Shown here one piece after another: positions 1 through 7,124 of a DNA stretch of 7,626 nt (position 1 is the stretch's first letter; each line of letters opens with the position of its first letter). The translations under genes and the position numbers were made by a program. Under the pieces are notes generated by a model, which worked only from the letters and a program-made list of their open reading frames with translations, was not told the DNA's origin and ran no database searches. Location of the stretch: NCBI GenBank assembly GCA_030630445.1, contig DAOVNC010000163.1:1-7626 (forward strand), given 5' to 3'. The stretch is from Kiritimatiellales bacterium (GTDB lineage Bacteria; Verrucomicrobiota; Kiritimatiellia; Kiritimatiellales; Pontiellaceae).

Positions 1-737
1 GGGGTGTCCGTCTCCAACATAAGGGAGCGATAGATCTTGATCCCATTGATCAATACCAATCCCAAAATCAACCCTGAAATGAGAAGCCATCGCGGAATGG
101 CTATACGGCGCACAAACCACATACTGACGACGAGATAAGCCACGATATTCATCATCTCTGATCGTCGACCACGCAACAATGCCGTATATAACACAAACCC
201 GAGACAGGGAATAATAAACGCCATCAGCTTTGGAGGCATCAATTTCGGTTGTGACAAATAAAGTAGCCATAATGCCAACAACCCAAACTTGAAGATATTT
301 GCTAGAAACAAATACTTAACCGCCTCCCCCGACCACTGTGATTCAGCCAGCATTTCCTCCGGAAGCGACCATAATTTCCATTGGAAAAAGAAACCAAACA
401 CACAAAAGGCAACACCCACCCAGTAAAGCCTCCGGACATCAAAAAGTGCATCAAGCCAAGATGGGTTTTTAGGTATTATGGAGACCGCTATTGCAAAAGA
501 CAGCCATACTGCCACGGTACATAAGGTTGCAAATAACATCCCATCTGCATATGCGTTCACAGGGAAACCGGAAACATTAAAGTAGCCGCCAACAGCCTGC
601 GGGAAAAACCACCCCAATGCAATCACCCCCACCCAAAAGGGAAATTGATAAAAGCGGCTTTTACCTCCAAAAAGATATGATAGCACCATCGCGACATTGA
701 TTATGCCGTACAACAAGAGAGACAGAAGATCCAACAT
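1..737 (-). CDS. Wzy/O-antigen-polymerase-like membrane protein (partial, 3' end outside the window)
   Basis: This is an open frame of 245 codons from an ATG at 737 to the window edge without a stop; the C-terminal part is missing. The translation begins MLDLLSLLLYGIINVAMV and is very hydrophobic, with about eight likely membrane segments near residues 3-23, 33-48, 66-88, 104-120, 141-161, 171-188, 196-209 and 214-232. A basic loop, LLRGRRSE (187-194), lies between two segments. Such Arg-rich loops are common in Wzy-type polymerases and O-antigen ligases, which join lipid-linked oligosaccharide units in the periplasm. The role is inferred from topology and from its place directly after a flippase gene, 97 bp downstream; no diagnostic motif is visible and the missing half may hold one. 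The ATG at 742 was rejected because its frame stops after 13 codons. The ribosome site is weak (GGGGAT close to the start). Another class of polytopic glycan enzyme is possible. Confidence 0.7.
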   Translation of the reverse strand, partial: MLDLLSLLLYGIINVAMVLSYLFGGKSRFYQFPFWVGVIALGWFFPQAVGGYFNVSGFPVNAYADGMLFATLCTVAVWLSFAIAVSIIPKNPSWLDALFDVRRLYWVGVAFCVFGFFFQWKLWSLPEEMLAESQWSGEAVKYLFLANIFKFGLLALWLLYLSQPKLMPPKLMAFIIPCLGFVLYTALLRGRRSEMMNIVAYLVVSMWFVRRIAIPRWLLISGLILGLVLINGIKIYRSLMLETDT

Positions 738-834
738 TTCATCCCCGCTTTATCTATAGAACCTTATGCAACCAGCCCACCATGCACGATTGCGATGTCT
801 TTTGCCACGGGCAACCGATCACCACCAACGACGA

Positions 835-2394
835 CTACTTCATCTTGACTGGGGTTTTGGAAATAATCTTGTAAGACAACCATTGGATGCCATCGATAAA
901 AAGAGCCTTTTCGGTTTTAGAAAAGATGACCTTTGCCGCAATCCCAAGCCCAATTATCAGAAGAATTATCAGGGTAAAAGCAGATCCAACCATTGAAATC
1001 TTTGCCATAGCGGCTGCGGCAACCGAGGAAAACAATGAAATAGCCAAGATCAAGGTCGCACATAGGTAATTCCACCATATTGCATTGTACGACACCTTGA
1101 ATTCGTGGCAGACCCCCAGTGGAATGGCGATGGTGGAGGCCAAAACCATGGCAATAACAGTTCCGACCGCAACACCCATCGCTCCAAAACCCAGTCCAAT
1201 CAAAATCATCGAAATAAGTATATTGAACACCCCTGTTGCTAAATTCACGATTCCCGTAAAATGCACCTTATTCAGCGTAATATAGATTTGCCAAAGCACG
1301 GCTGTGCCAATGGTATACGTCAAATACAGGGTCATCACACGGAACAGCGAGACATAAACCTCTGCCCCTTCCCCCAGCCACCAACAAAGCAGCGGTCTGG
1401 CAGCGACGTATAGGAAGCCCACAACCAAAGCCACAAAACACCCGAGGATTTTTGCGGCGGAAAGGCTTATACTAGCAACCCGCTTCCAATCCCCCCGTGC
1501 ATAGTCGATCAGATAGACTGGCGCCAGAACCGAGGCCAACTGCTTGCTGATCTGTTTCAGGAAATTCGGCCAAACCAGCAGTGCCGCATAAATCCCGGCC
1601 ATCTCCTTGTTCACGAACCGATTGATCATCCAGACATCCGTCTTAACAAACAGGCAGCTGCCCAATGATGTAACCATGGACCATCCAGCCATGTTGAGAA
1701 CCGGCCGAATCCAGTTCCTAGTTACATATTTCCACTTGAATGCCAGACCTGGAGCCAACCGGCGGCGCAGGAAGAAAACCACAATCCCATACGTGGACAC
1801 CAAGACGACATCGACGACGCCGATCAGCCACAGTTTGGCACCAAACGATTCAATCAAGGTGTAGAGGAAAATCAACCGCACGCTCAGGCGGACGGCATCC
1901 ATCATGGAACTGATATCCAATCGATTGGCCGCCTGGATCGGTGTAAGGAACACCCCGGAAAGCATAGAGGTGAAGAAAGCCGCGACATTACATGTGACGA
2001 GGATGCGGAAATCCTGCGCAATTTCCGGCGGAAAGTCGATAAGCCAGTGTAGCTTCCAAATACCCAGTGCAAACAACGGGAGCTGTACCAGTATAAATCC
2101 TAGGTTGGCCATCAATGCCGTACTAAAGATTTCATTGGCCTGCTTCCAATCGTTTTGATTCAGCGCAATGTTTAGAAACCGGGCCGTGGAATTCCCGACA
2201 CATCTGGAGATTAAGCCCACATATTGCGTCAGAAAACCGGCCAAAGCAATCAACCCGTATGACCCCGAGCCATATTGCCGAACCAAATAGGGGATGAAGA
2301 ACACGCCGGATAGCGTGTAGACTCCAAATTGGATGGCAGTAAAAATGCCGTTCTTTACGATTCGCTTAGAACTACTGTCGGAATGAAATTTCAT
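835..2394 (-). CDS. Wzx-type polysaccharide flippase (MOP superfamily)
   Basis: This 519-residue polytopic protein matches the size and layout of Wzx/RfbX-type flippases, which move undecaprenyl-linked repeat units from the cytoplasmic to the periplasmic face of the inner membrane. A short basic N-terminus (SSSKRIVKNGI) leads into a first membrane helix at about 17-37, followed by YLVRQYGSGSYGLIAL (36-51), the usual family pattern of a Gly/Tyr turn before helix 2. The segment around 64-80, with an Arg pair in a polar helix (CVGNSTARFLNIALN), also fits. Roughly 12-14 hydrophobic segments extend to residue 490, and the charged C-terminus ends PVKMK. The gene lies 123 bp after the glycosyltransferase gene and 97 bp before the polymerase-like gene, in the same direction. 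No terminator is visible on either side, so cotranscription is likely. The start has only a weak, distant purine run (AGGG about 12 bases upstream), but it fits the family N-terminus. MurJ-like or MATE transport is less likely in this setting. Confidence 0.88.
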   Translation of the reverse strand: MKFHSDSSSKRIVKNGIFTAIQFGVYTLSGVFFIPYLVRQYGSGSYGLIALAGFLTQYVGLISRCVGNSTARFLNIALNQNDWKQANEIFSTALMANLGFILVQLPLFALGIWKLHWLIDFPPEIAQDFRILVTCNVAAFFTSMLSGVFLTPIQAANRLDISSMMDAVRLSVRLIFLYTLIESFGAKLWLIGVVDVVLVSTYGIVVFFLRRRLAPGLAFKWKYVTRNWIRPVLNMAGWSMVTSLGSCLFVKTDVWMINRFVNKEMAGIYAALLVWPNFLKQISKQLASVLAPVYLIDYARGDWKRVASISLSAAKILGCFVALVVGFLYVAARPLLCWWLGEGAEVYVSLFRVMTLYLTYTIGTAVLWQIYITLNKVHFTGIVNLATGVFNILISMILIGLGFGAMGVAVGTVIAMVLASTIAIPLGVCHEFKVSYNAIWWNYLCATLILAISLFSSVAAAAMAKISMVGSAFTLIILLIIGLGIAAKVIFSKTEKALFIDGIQWLSYKIISKTPVKMK

Positions 2395-2517
2395 TGTGGT
2401 CGCATACCCTGAATACTTCCTTCACATGACAGGGAAACTATGTGGAATGGCATGGGGAGAAAGTACGTCACCCTTCGGAAAATTGGTTGGAATTTGCGGC
2501 ATGTTACTTCCCCGCGA

Positions 2518-3570
2518 TCAGGAATAGTCGCTGGAATCACGCTTGAGCACATGGTGCCAGATGAACGACAAGCTCGCCCTCGCCAAGTGTCTGATCCATC
2601 GAACAACGAGGAAGGTGTATTTGCCCGGAACGGACTTGCGCTGCCATTCCTCATATGCAGGAATGACCGTGTTCTTAAAGAACTCGATCCATATCTTCTG
2701 TTGTCCTTCAGCAGAAAAAGGTTCAGCTCGTTGCTTCGCATTGGCGATCATCTTGTTTCGATAATCCACATCGGTCTTCAGGTGATCCAGCGCATTGATG
2801 ACTTCCTCAACCGAGTCAACCTCGATATAGTCATACTCGCTCTTTCGAGCTTCCCTGTGGCCCACTTCACAACCGAGAATCGAGGGAACCCCACCTCTCC
2901 ATGCATTGATCAGCTTTACCGATGGTTTATTCGAAATAACCCGCCCCAATCGCCGAATCGCCACTACGGCGTCAATATCCGAGAAATCAGACATCTTGTC
3001 CGGCTCGCTCCGGATGATAAACCTCATCCCCAATCCTTCCACCATCGCCCGGAAAGAGCCTGTCCTGAAAGCTTTATCCAGATTCTTGGGATCACCGATA
3101 AAAGCGATGTTCTCGAAGCGATCCCCACGCGCTGGATCACGCGGAATAATCACCGGATGCATGACTGGAGGAACATAGCGTTGAAGCCCTGGAAATGATA
3201 ACCGATCCAGCCACCCCAAGGATGAATTGGTAGTTTTATATTCATTTGAGACAAGGTGTATCTGCGCCCGATCATCCCGCGTGTAATCCCACTGGAGAGA
3301 CACCACAAATAAGTTGGAATTCCATTTAAATTTCTTCACATGGGACTTATGGATCAAAAGAATCCCTCTTTCAGGAAAATCATGACAGATGCGAACATCC
3401 AGACCCTGATCTCTCAGCATGAGGAAAAATATCCACTGGACTTCATGCTGAATCGTGCGGGCTCCTTTAAAAACCCCCATGTCCCCAAGGAGACTATCAG
3501 GATAGGATTTTAGATCAGCATCCGGGCTCACATAAATATTGATGCATGCTCTCTGTTCATTATTTTTCAT
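2518..3570 (-). CDS. GT-B-type glycosyltransferase (family 1/4-like)
   Basis: This 350-residue, mostly soluble protein most likely transfers a sugar during repeat-unit assembly at the cytoplasmic face. The N-terminal half (10-140) alternates short hydrophobic strands with loops and ends in PPVMHPVIIPRD (134-145). The C-terminal half opens with FENIAFIGDPKNLDKAF (152-168), a typical first strand of a GT-B donor domain. The clearest signature is SNKPSVKLINAWRGGVPSIL (213-232), followed by E235 and later by DYIEVDSVEEVINALDHL (247-264). It resembles the donor-sugar binding region of GT-B enzymes, where a lysine and a Gly-Val-Pro turn precede an acidic residue. A basic, partly hydrophobic C-terminal helix (about 317-343, VVRWIRHLARASLSF) could hold it to the membrane. 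Donor and acceptor cannot be told from sequence. It lies 93 bp after the membrane-protein gene. The start ATG at 3570 has a poor ribosome site, but no later Met suits the N-terminal strand better. Confidence 0.75.
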   Translation of the reverse strand: MKNNEQRACINIYVSPDADLKSYPDSLLGDMGVFKGARTIQHEVQWIFFLMLRDQGLDVRICHDFPERGILLIHKSHVKKFKWNSNLFVVSLQWDYTRDDRAQIHLVSNEYKTTNSSLGWLDRLSFPGLQRYVPPVMHPVIIPRDPARGDRFENIAFIGDPKNLDKAFRTGSFRAMVEGLGMRFIIRSEPDKMSDFSDIDAVVAIRRLGRVISNKPSVKLINAWRGGVPSILGCEVGHREARKSEYDYIEVDSVEEVINALDHLKTDVDYRNKMIANAKQRAEPFSAEGQQKIWIEFFKNTVIPAYEEWQRKSVPGKYTFLVVRWIRHLARASLSFIWHHVLKRDSSDYS

Positions 3571-3663
3571 GTCTCATGCCCCGCGGTCAGTTAATTAAAG
3601 TTACGACTTCCGGAAGCCGATACGACAGGCGATCCCGTATAAGTTATATCGTTTCGACTCGAT

Positions 3664-4329
3664 TTATGACACATCCCGCTGAATGCATTTCTTGGATCCT
3701 GCGTCATACAAATTCAAACAACAAAATATCAGTGCGATAGCCGCGTTCATTTCCAACTGTTCCTCCAACACAAACAGCACATCGTATCCCAGTACTCCCA
3801 AATCAACTACAAGTGCAATCATTAATTGCACAACAAAAACAACTGCTAATATAATCACGGATCCAGGATAGGTTTGGCACACCTTATCAGCCACTTTTCG
3901 CCCGTATTTATGCATGACCCATATGAATAAAACCAAAGCAACCAAGAGCAACACAACCGCATACATGCGTGGTGCCCGATCGACTGTGATGGCCACCACA
4001 TAGAAGAAATCATGCGCGGCATCGATTTGCACCCCTAGAAGCCTAGGCATTTTGGTTGCCAGAATGCGTTCGCCATAGCTAAGTTCATCCAGAAAACCCA
4101 AAAGCCCCGTGAAGGATACCAGAAGGATTGTTTTTCGATACTCCTTTGATTTAATGCTCAATGGAATCCCTACCAAAAAAGCGCCTAGGTAAAACAAGGC
4201 ACTAAGGTTTTCTACGGCACTATCCTCCAACAACAACCAGTTCCGACAATCGGGAATAAAGAAAAATATTCCATACGCCGCCAGCATGTTGACCAAAAAA
4301 ACCGCTATGTAACTCCATACATATTTCAT
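3664..4329 (-). CDS. Uncharacterised polytopic membrane protein with DELSYGERIL motif
   Basis: This 221-residue protein has about six hydrophobic segments (near 4-25, 42-58, 66-80, 122-139, 157-175 and 178-202). I cannot assign a function. Three polar blocks stand out: LLLEDSAVENLSAL (32-45); DELSYGERIL (81-90) followed by IDAAHDFFYV (102-111); and VLEEQLEMNAA (187-197). The pattern recalls a conserved but uncharacterised bacterial membrane family with an EEISWGQRI-like motif after helix 3 and a late Glu-rich helix; this is recalled family resemblance and unverified. Acids, a histidine and an Arg placed at helix ends suggest a catalytic, metal-binding or proton-linked site rather than a plain anchor. 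It is the first gene after the internal promoter, has a good ribosome site (GGAGGT, 8 bases before the ATG), and precedes the glycosyltransferase gene, so a part in lipid-linked glycan assembly or modification is plausible. Product type is sure; function is not. Confidence 0.8.
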   Translation of the reverse strand: MKYVWSYIAVFLVNMLAAYGIFFFIPDCRNWLLLEDSAVENLSALFYLGAFLVGIPLSIKSKEYRKTILLVSFTGLLGFLDELSYGERILATKMPRLLGVQIDAAHDFFYVVAITVDRAPRMYAVVLLLVALVLFIWVMHKYGRKVADKVCQTYPGSVIILAVVFVVQLMIALVVDLGVLGYDVLFVLEEQLEMNAAIALIFCCLNLYDAGSKKCIQRDVS

Positions 4330-4337
4330 GATCCAGC

Positions 4338-4343
4338 ACCTCC
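4338..4343 (-). promoter_or_regulatory. Ribosome binding site of the DELSYGERIL membrane-protein gene
   Basis: GGAGGT on the minus strand lies 8 bases before the ATG at 4329 and is the best Shine-Dalgarno match in the window. It fixes this start. A second purine run, AAGGAG, lies a little further upstream, but the ATG after it opens a frame that clashes with the membrane-protein frame and soon stops. Confidence 0.75.
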
Positions 4344-4410
4344 ATTCGCTCCTTAAGATATTCCTACAGAAGTAAATATACTAGATAAGAGACTCGTGCC
4401 GCCATCCCGC

Positions 4411-4419
4411 ATTATACCA
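4411..4419 (-). promoter_or_regulatory. Extended -10 promoter candidate for the downstream operon
   Basis: On the minus strand this reads TGGTATAAT, a perfect TATAAT with the TGn extension of extended -10 sigma-70-type promoters, which often need no good -35 box. No convincing -35 is seen about 17 bases upstream, where tandem CCCAGTC units lie. Transcription would start near 4404, giving an untranslated leader of about 75 bases before the ATG at 4329. It could drive the membrane-protein, glycosyltransferase, flippase and polymerase-like genes apart from the kinase gene. The assignment rests on motif and position only. Confidence 0.5.
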
Positions 4420-4447
4420 TTTTCTGAGGACTGGGGACTGGGGGCAT

Positions 4448-4481
4448 GGCAAGCTACCGCCCGCGGTCGATCAGCTTTGCC
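4448..4481. repeat. GC-rich imperfect hairpin
   Basis: The arms GGCAAGCT (4448-4455) and AGCTTTGCC (4473-4481) pair with a single bulged base. Inside, ACCG (4456-4459) pairs with CGGT (4464-4467) around a four-base loop, leaving a five-base bulge on one side. No T-tract follows on either strand, so it is not a standard intrinsic terminator. It might act as an mRNA 3'-end stabiliser, a rho-dependent stop aid, or part of a small mobile or repeat element. Confidence 0.45.
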
Positions 4482-4597
4482 TGCCGAGACCGTCCGATTC
4501 GTCTAAATGCTGCCAGTCTAAGCATCTCCTCTAACTTAGTTCCTCTGCACACAACAGGGCAACCGCAACGGGCACACCCCAACGCGCCACTCTCCAC
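4454..4597 (-). CDS. Doubtful small ORF, 47 residues, Cys-rich N-terminal half
   Basis: A GTG-started frame encodes 47 residues with cysteines at 8, 11, 13 and 17 (CARCGCPVVC) and a basic C-terminal half (FRRIGRSRQAKLIDRGR). An internal ATG follows the purine run TTAGAGGAG, though that run sits too close to be a good ribosome site. Its TAG stop falls in the GC-rich hairpin. I do not recognise a family. The four clustered cysteines could suit a small zinc-binding protein, but a short random frame in GC-rich DNA is the simpler reading, and the GTG has no clear ribosome site. Confidence 0.15.
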   Translation of the reverse strand: MESGALGCARCGCPVVCRGTKLEEMLRLAAFRRIGRSRQAKLIDRGR

Positions 4598-4620
4598 CTG
4601 CGTCGCATTCTACCCATTGC

Positions 4621-6831
4621 TCATATCTCATCCCGCCCGTACGATTTATACCTTCCGCTATATCCGTAGCCATAGCCTTCGGCACCACCGAACAGCCCGG
4701 AAAGCGAATGGGGAACATCATTGGCAATGCATCCAAGAACAGGGACTTCTAGCTCATGGAAGCGCGCAAGGGCAAAACGCAACGCACGGCGGCGGGTTTT
4801 GCCGATCCGCGAAATCACAATCAGGGAATCGGCCTGATTGGCCAATACCAAGGCATCGCCCACTGGACCGAGTGGCGGGGAGTCGATGATAATGCGCTCA
4901 TAATGCTCACGTGCCCAGATCAGCAATTCCGCCAATTGGCCTCGCCCTAGAAGTTCAGCCGGATTGACATCCTTGACCGGGCGACTTGTAATCACATCAA
5001 GGTTTTCAATGATGTCTTTGGAGATCAATTGCCCATGGCTCAAGCTCGCTTCGCCATTTGACAACCATTCCAGCAAGGAAGGGTGTTCTTCCGGAATATT
5101 GAAGATGTTGACCAGTTGCGGGCGCCGCAGGTCTCCATCGATCAACAAGGTTCGCATACCGTTAAGCGCCGAACTGATGGCAAGGTTGCATGCCGTCACC
5201 GTCTTCCCCTCGCCCGGAAAGACACTGCATACAAGCAGCATCCTTGATTGCTCGATGTACCTATCGCTGCAGATCAAGGCGTTGATTCCGGAAAATATCT
5301 CTACGATATGGTCAAAATTGTCCCTCAGTCCAATCGTTGCAAGCTCGCCGCGGGAATCGACTTTCTTCTGGGTCGGAATGATGCCAAGCACATTTAAGCC
5401 AAGCATCTTCAGATCGTTGACCTCCGCAATCTTGTCGGACCAAAACGCCATCAAGATGGCTAAACCGCTGCCGGCAAACATGCCGAGAAAGATACCGAAA
5501 ACAAGAACCCGCACTTTGCGGGGCCGAATAGGGATGTACGGAACGGTTGCATTGCGGATGACCTTGGTATAGGCCATGTTTTCATCGGCGGAGAGCCGCG
5601 CTTCCTCCATGCGCCGCAACATGTTTTGATAGGCATTATCAGCGGCATCGCGCTTGCGTTCCAACCGCTGAAGCCGCTGCATGCCGATCACGAGTTTTTG
5701 CTCAAGTTCAAGCGCCTCGCTTTTCATCGCCCCAATTCGGTCATCGACCTGTTTTTCCTGTTTTTCCAACAGCTCGATTTCATTCAATACCGCCCTCGAA
5801 GAGAGTTCGGTAAACTGTTCCAACCGGTCGCGGGCGCGCACCTCTTTTTCCGAGGCTTTCCGGTGTTCGGGGTGCAACTCCGTGTATCGATCCGCCACCA
5901 GCAGCAATTCGTCGTTTGCGCTTCGCCAGACCCGTATCAACTCGTTCAACTGTTCTTCCTTCGGCAGCCCGGTCGGAAGCATTTCAAGGTTGGGGTCGGT
6001 ATCCTTCAGTCCGGCAACAAACTCGTATACGGTTTTGCGGGAAGCCAACCGGCTGATGAGCTCTTCCTTTTCCTGAGACACGGACACCAGCGACTGCCCC
6101 AATGCGGTTTTGCGTTGCTGAAGCGAGTCGAGCTGAAGTTCCTCCCGGATTGCGGCCAACTGTTTTTCCACATCTTCCAGCGAGGCCCGTTGATCCTCGA
6201 CCTGGGAAATCAACCACTTGACCGCCTCGTCGGACAGTGCTTGGTTTTCCTGCATCATCAAGACCCCGGCGCAATGGGTAAGGACGTTAACCAATTGCGC
6301 CGAAAACTCCGGATCGGAACTTTCGTACGACACACGCACAATATTGGCATCGGGAACCTTGGACCAGTTCACATCATCGCGAATCCATTTGGCCAGCGTA
6401 TACCGCCCCACCGTCGAGCCATTCACCGAACCCTTGCCCATTTGGTCGGGATAGCGCTTAATATATTCGTCCGAAGCCAGCCGCTCCATGGCGGGCGACC
6501 TGAACTTGGCGAAGCGGGTATTGAAGATGGCATCCGTGTCGCGCGAGGAGCTATTGTCCTCAAACACGGCATCGTTGTTAATGACCCTCGGCCGCCGCAC
6601 GCTCATTTCCAGCTCGGCATGCGCCTTGTAGACCGGGGAAACCAGCTGGGTATAGAGAATGCCACCCAACACACCCACGACGGTCAATAAAACAACCGTC
6701 ACCCACCGGCGCAGGACGATACGGAGCAGGTTTACGGGATTCAGCCCGCCGGAAGGTACTCCTCCGGAGCCTCCACCACCGCCGGGCGGGAGCTCTGCAT
6801 TTGTCCCTTGATATATGTTTTGTTCATTCAT
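4621..6831 (-). CDS. Wzc-like chain-length regulator and tyrosine autokinase
   Basis: This 736-residue inner-membrane protein joins a polysaccharide co-polymerase to a bacterial tyrosine kinase. Numbering from this start: a Gly-rich stretch (about 16-29), first membrane helix (about 43-64), Wzz-like periplasmic domain beginning SPVYKAHAELEMSV, a long coiled coil (about 200-420), a proline motif PYIPIRPRK just before the second helix (about 439-463), and a cytoplasmic kinase. The kinase has Walker A PGEGKT (539-544), Walker A' LLIDGDLRRP (562-571) and Walker B IIIDSPP (647-653). Five tyrosines lie in the last 17 residues (720, 722, 724, 728, 731), the usual autophosphorylation cluster. In this family, phosphorylation cycles control chain length and export. 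The ATG at 6831 is preferred because AGGGTGGA lies about 9 bases upstream and the protein then begins MNEQNIYQ; a GTG at 6891 and an ATG at 6876 would add 20 or 15 polar residues without better ribosome sites. It is the first gene of the cluster after a terminator. Confidence 0.92.
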   Translation of the reverse strand: MNEQNIYQGTNAELPPGGGGGSGGVPSGGLNPVNLLRIVLRRWVTVVLLTVVGVLGGILYTQLVSPVYKAHAELEMSVRRPRVINNDAVFEDNSSSRDTDAIFNTRFAKFRSPAMERLASDEYIKRYPDQMGKGSVNGSTVGRYTLAKWIRDDVNWSKVPDANIVRVSYESSDPEFSAQLVNVLTHCAGVLMMQENQALSDEAVKWLISQVEDQRASLEDVEKQLAAIREELQLDSLQQRKTALGQSLVSVSQEKEELISRLASRKTVYEFVAGLKDTDPNLEMLPTGLPKEEQLNELIRVWRSANDELLLVADRYTELHPEHRKASEKEVRARDRLEQFTELSSRAVLNEIELLEKQEKQVDDRIGAMKSEALELEQKLVIGMQRLQRLERKRDAADNAYQNMLRRMEEARLSADENMAYTKVIRNATVPYIPIRPRKVRVLVFGIFLGMFAGSGLAILMAFWSDKIAEVNDLKMLGLNVLGIIPTQKKVDSRGELATIGLRDNFDHIVEIFSGINALICSDRYIEQSRMLLVCSVFPGEGKTVTACNLAISSALNGMRTLLIDGDLRRPQLVNIFNIPEEHPSLLEWLSNGEASLSHGQLISKDIIENLDVITSRPVKDVNPAELLGRGQLAELLIWAREHYERIIIDSPPLGPVGDALVLANQADSLIVISRIGKTRRRALRFALARFHELEVPVLGCIANDVPHSLSGLFGGAEGYGYGYSGRYKSYGRDEI

Positions 6832-7068
6832 CCGTACAAGTCCACCCTGAGCCTCTTTTTCTCCCGAGGAGCACATAGGCGCATATTTCACACCAACTTC
6901 ACTTTTACGTGATAATGCCAGCCTTGCAGGGGAAAGGGAAAACTTTATGTCGAAAAAATACAGGAAAACACGACCGTTTATTCCATGATTTCATTGGCAC
7001 CCGGCAACGTTCGAACACAGGGGTATCCATCAGGGACACAAATCGAATCAACATGGAAGAATCCGCTG
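6832..7068 (-). promoter_or_regulatory. Leader region of the kinase gene, promoter not resolved
   Basis: This stretch of about 237 bp follows the terminator of the upstream gene and precedes the kinase start, so it should hold the promoter of the exopolysaccharide cluster. I see only weak candidates on the minus strand, such as CATTAT with a TTTCCC about 18 bases upstream, and no sigma-54 type site. GTTCGAAC at 7009-7016 is a perfect 8-bp palindrome that could be a regulator site or chance. No convincing gene is seen here. Confidence 0.35.
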
Positions 7069-7103
7069 AAAAAAAACAGGCCTCCATATTCAAGAGACCT
7101 GTT
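7069..7103 (-). terminator. Rho-independent terminator after the PEP-CTERM gene
   Basis: On the minus strand the arms AACAGGTCTCT and GGAGGCCTGTT form an 11-bp stem (two G-T pairs) around the 7-base loop TGAATAT. The stem runs straight into a T-tract: eight T in total, two of them in the stem. It starts 22 bp after the TAG stop of the gene ending at 7125. It separates that gene from the polysaccharide cluster in the same direction. Confidence 0.9.
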
Positions 7104-7124
7104 CTAGTCCACATAGGAGTACGC

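Larger units (their letters stand above)
4330..4620. other. 291-bp intergenic stretch between the kinase and membrane-protein genes
   Basis: No convincing gene lies here. The half next to the kinase gene (4441-4620) is about 59% GC by hand count, while 4321-4420 is about 41%. From right to left on the minus strand it holds a short frame with four cysteines (4454-4597), a GC-rich hairpin, tandem CCCAGTC heptamers (around 4427-4446), the extended -10 promoter and the leader of the next gene. There is no T-rich terminator after the kinase gene, so some readthrough is possible. Confidence 0.6.

Noticed and set aside
802..814. Small hairpin TTGCC-ACG-GGCAA between the flippase and polymerase-like genes
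   Set aside because: The stem is only 5 bp and there is no T-tract on the minus strand, so it does not support a terminator within the operon.
2391..2741. Minus-strand frame of 116 codons ending in an ATGA overlap with the flippase start
   Set aside because: The overlap looks like translational coupling, but most of the frame lies out of phase inside the glycosyltransferase gene. The product is Ser/Arg-rich with no domain, and it has no convincing independent start.
2440..3198. Plus-strand open frame of 252 codons
   Set aside because: It is antisense to the glycosyltransferase gene, with no hydrophobic core pattern or family motif; the minus-strand frame has a recognisable GT-B donor-binding region.
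3607..3616. Perfect palindrome CTTCCGGAAG between the membrane-protein and glycosyltransferase genes
   Set aside because: It has no loop and no following T-tract, and a single 10-bp palindrome in 93 bp of spacer is too little to call a terminator or operator.
4536..4736. Minus-strand frame of 66 codons over the kinase 3' end
   Set aside because: It overlaps the kinase C-terminus in another frame, with no ribosome site and no recognisable features.
5626..6690. Plus-strand open frame of 354 codons
   Set aside because: It lies wholly antisense to the periplasmic and coiled-coil part of the Wzc-like gene. The translation is rich in Phe, Gln, His and Arg without domain features, as expected for a shadow of a Glu/Lys/Leu-rich coiled coil.
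6905..7114. Minus-strand frame of 69 codons between the PEP-CTERM and kinase genes
   Set aside because: It begins inside the region of the terminator hairpin and runs through the T-tract, so it would not be transcribed well; the composition is not protein-like.
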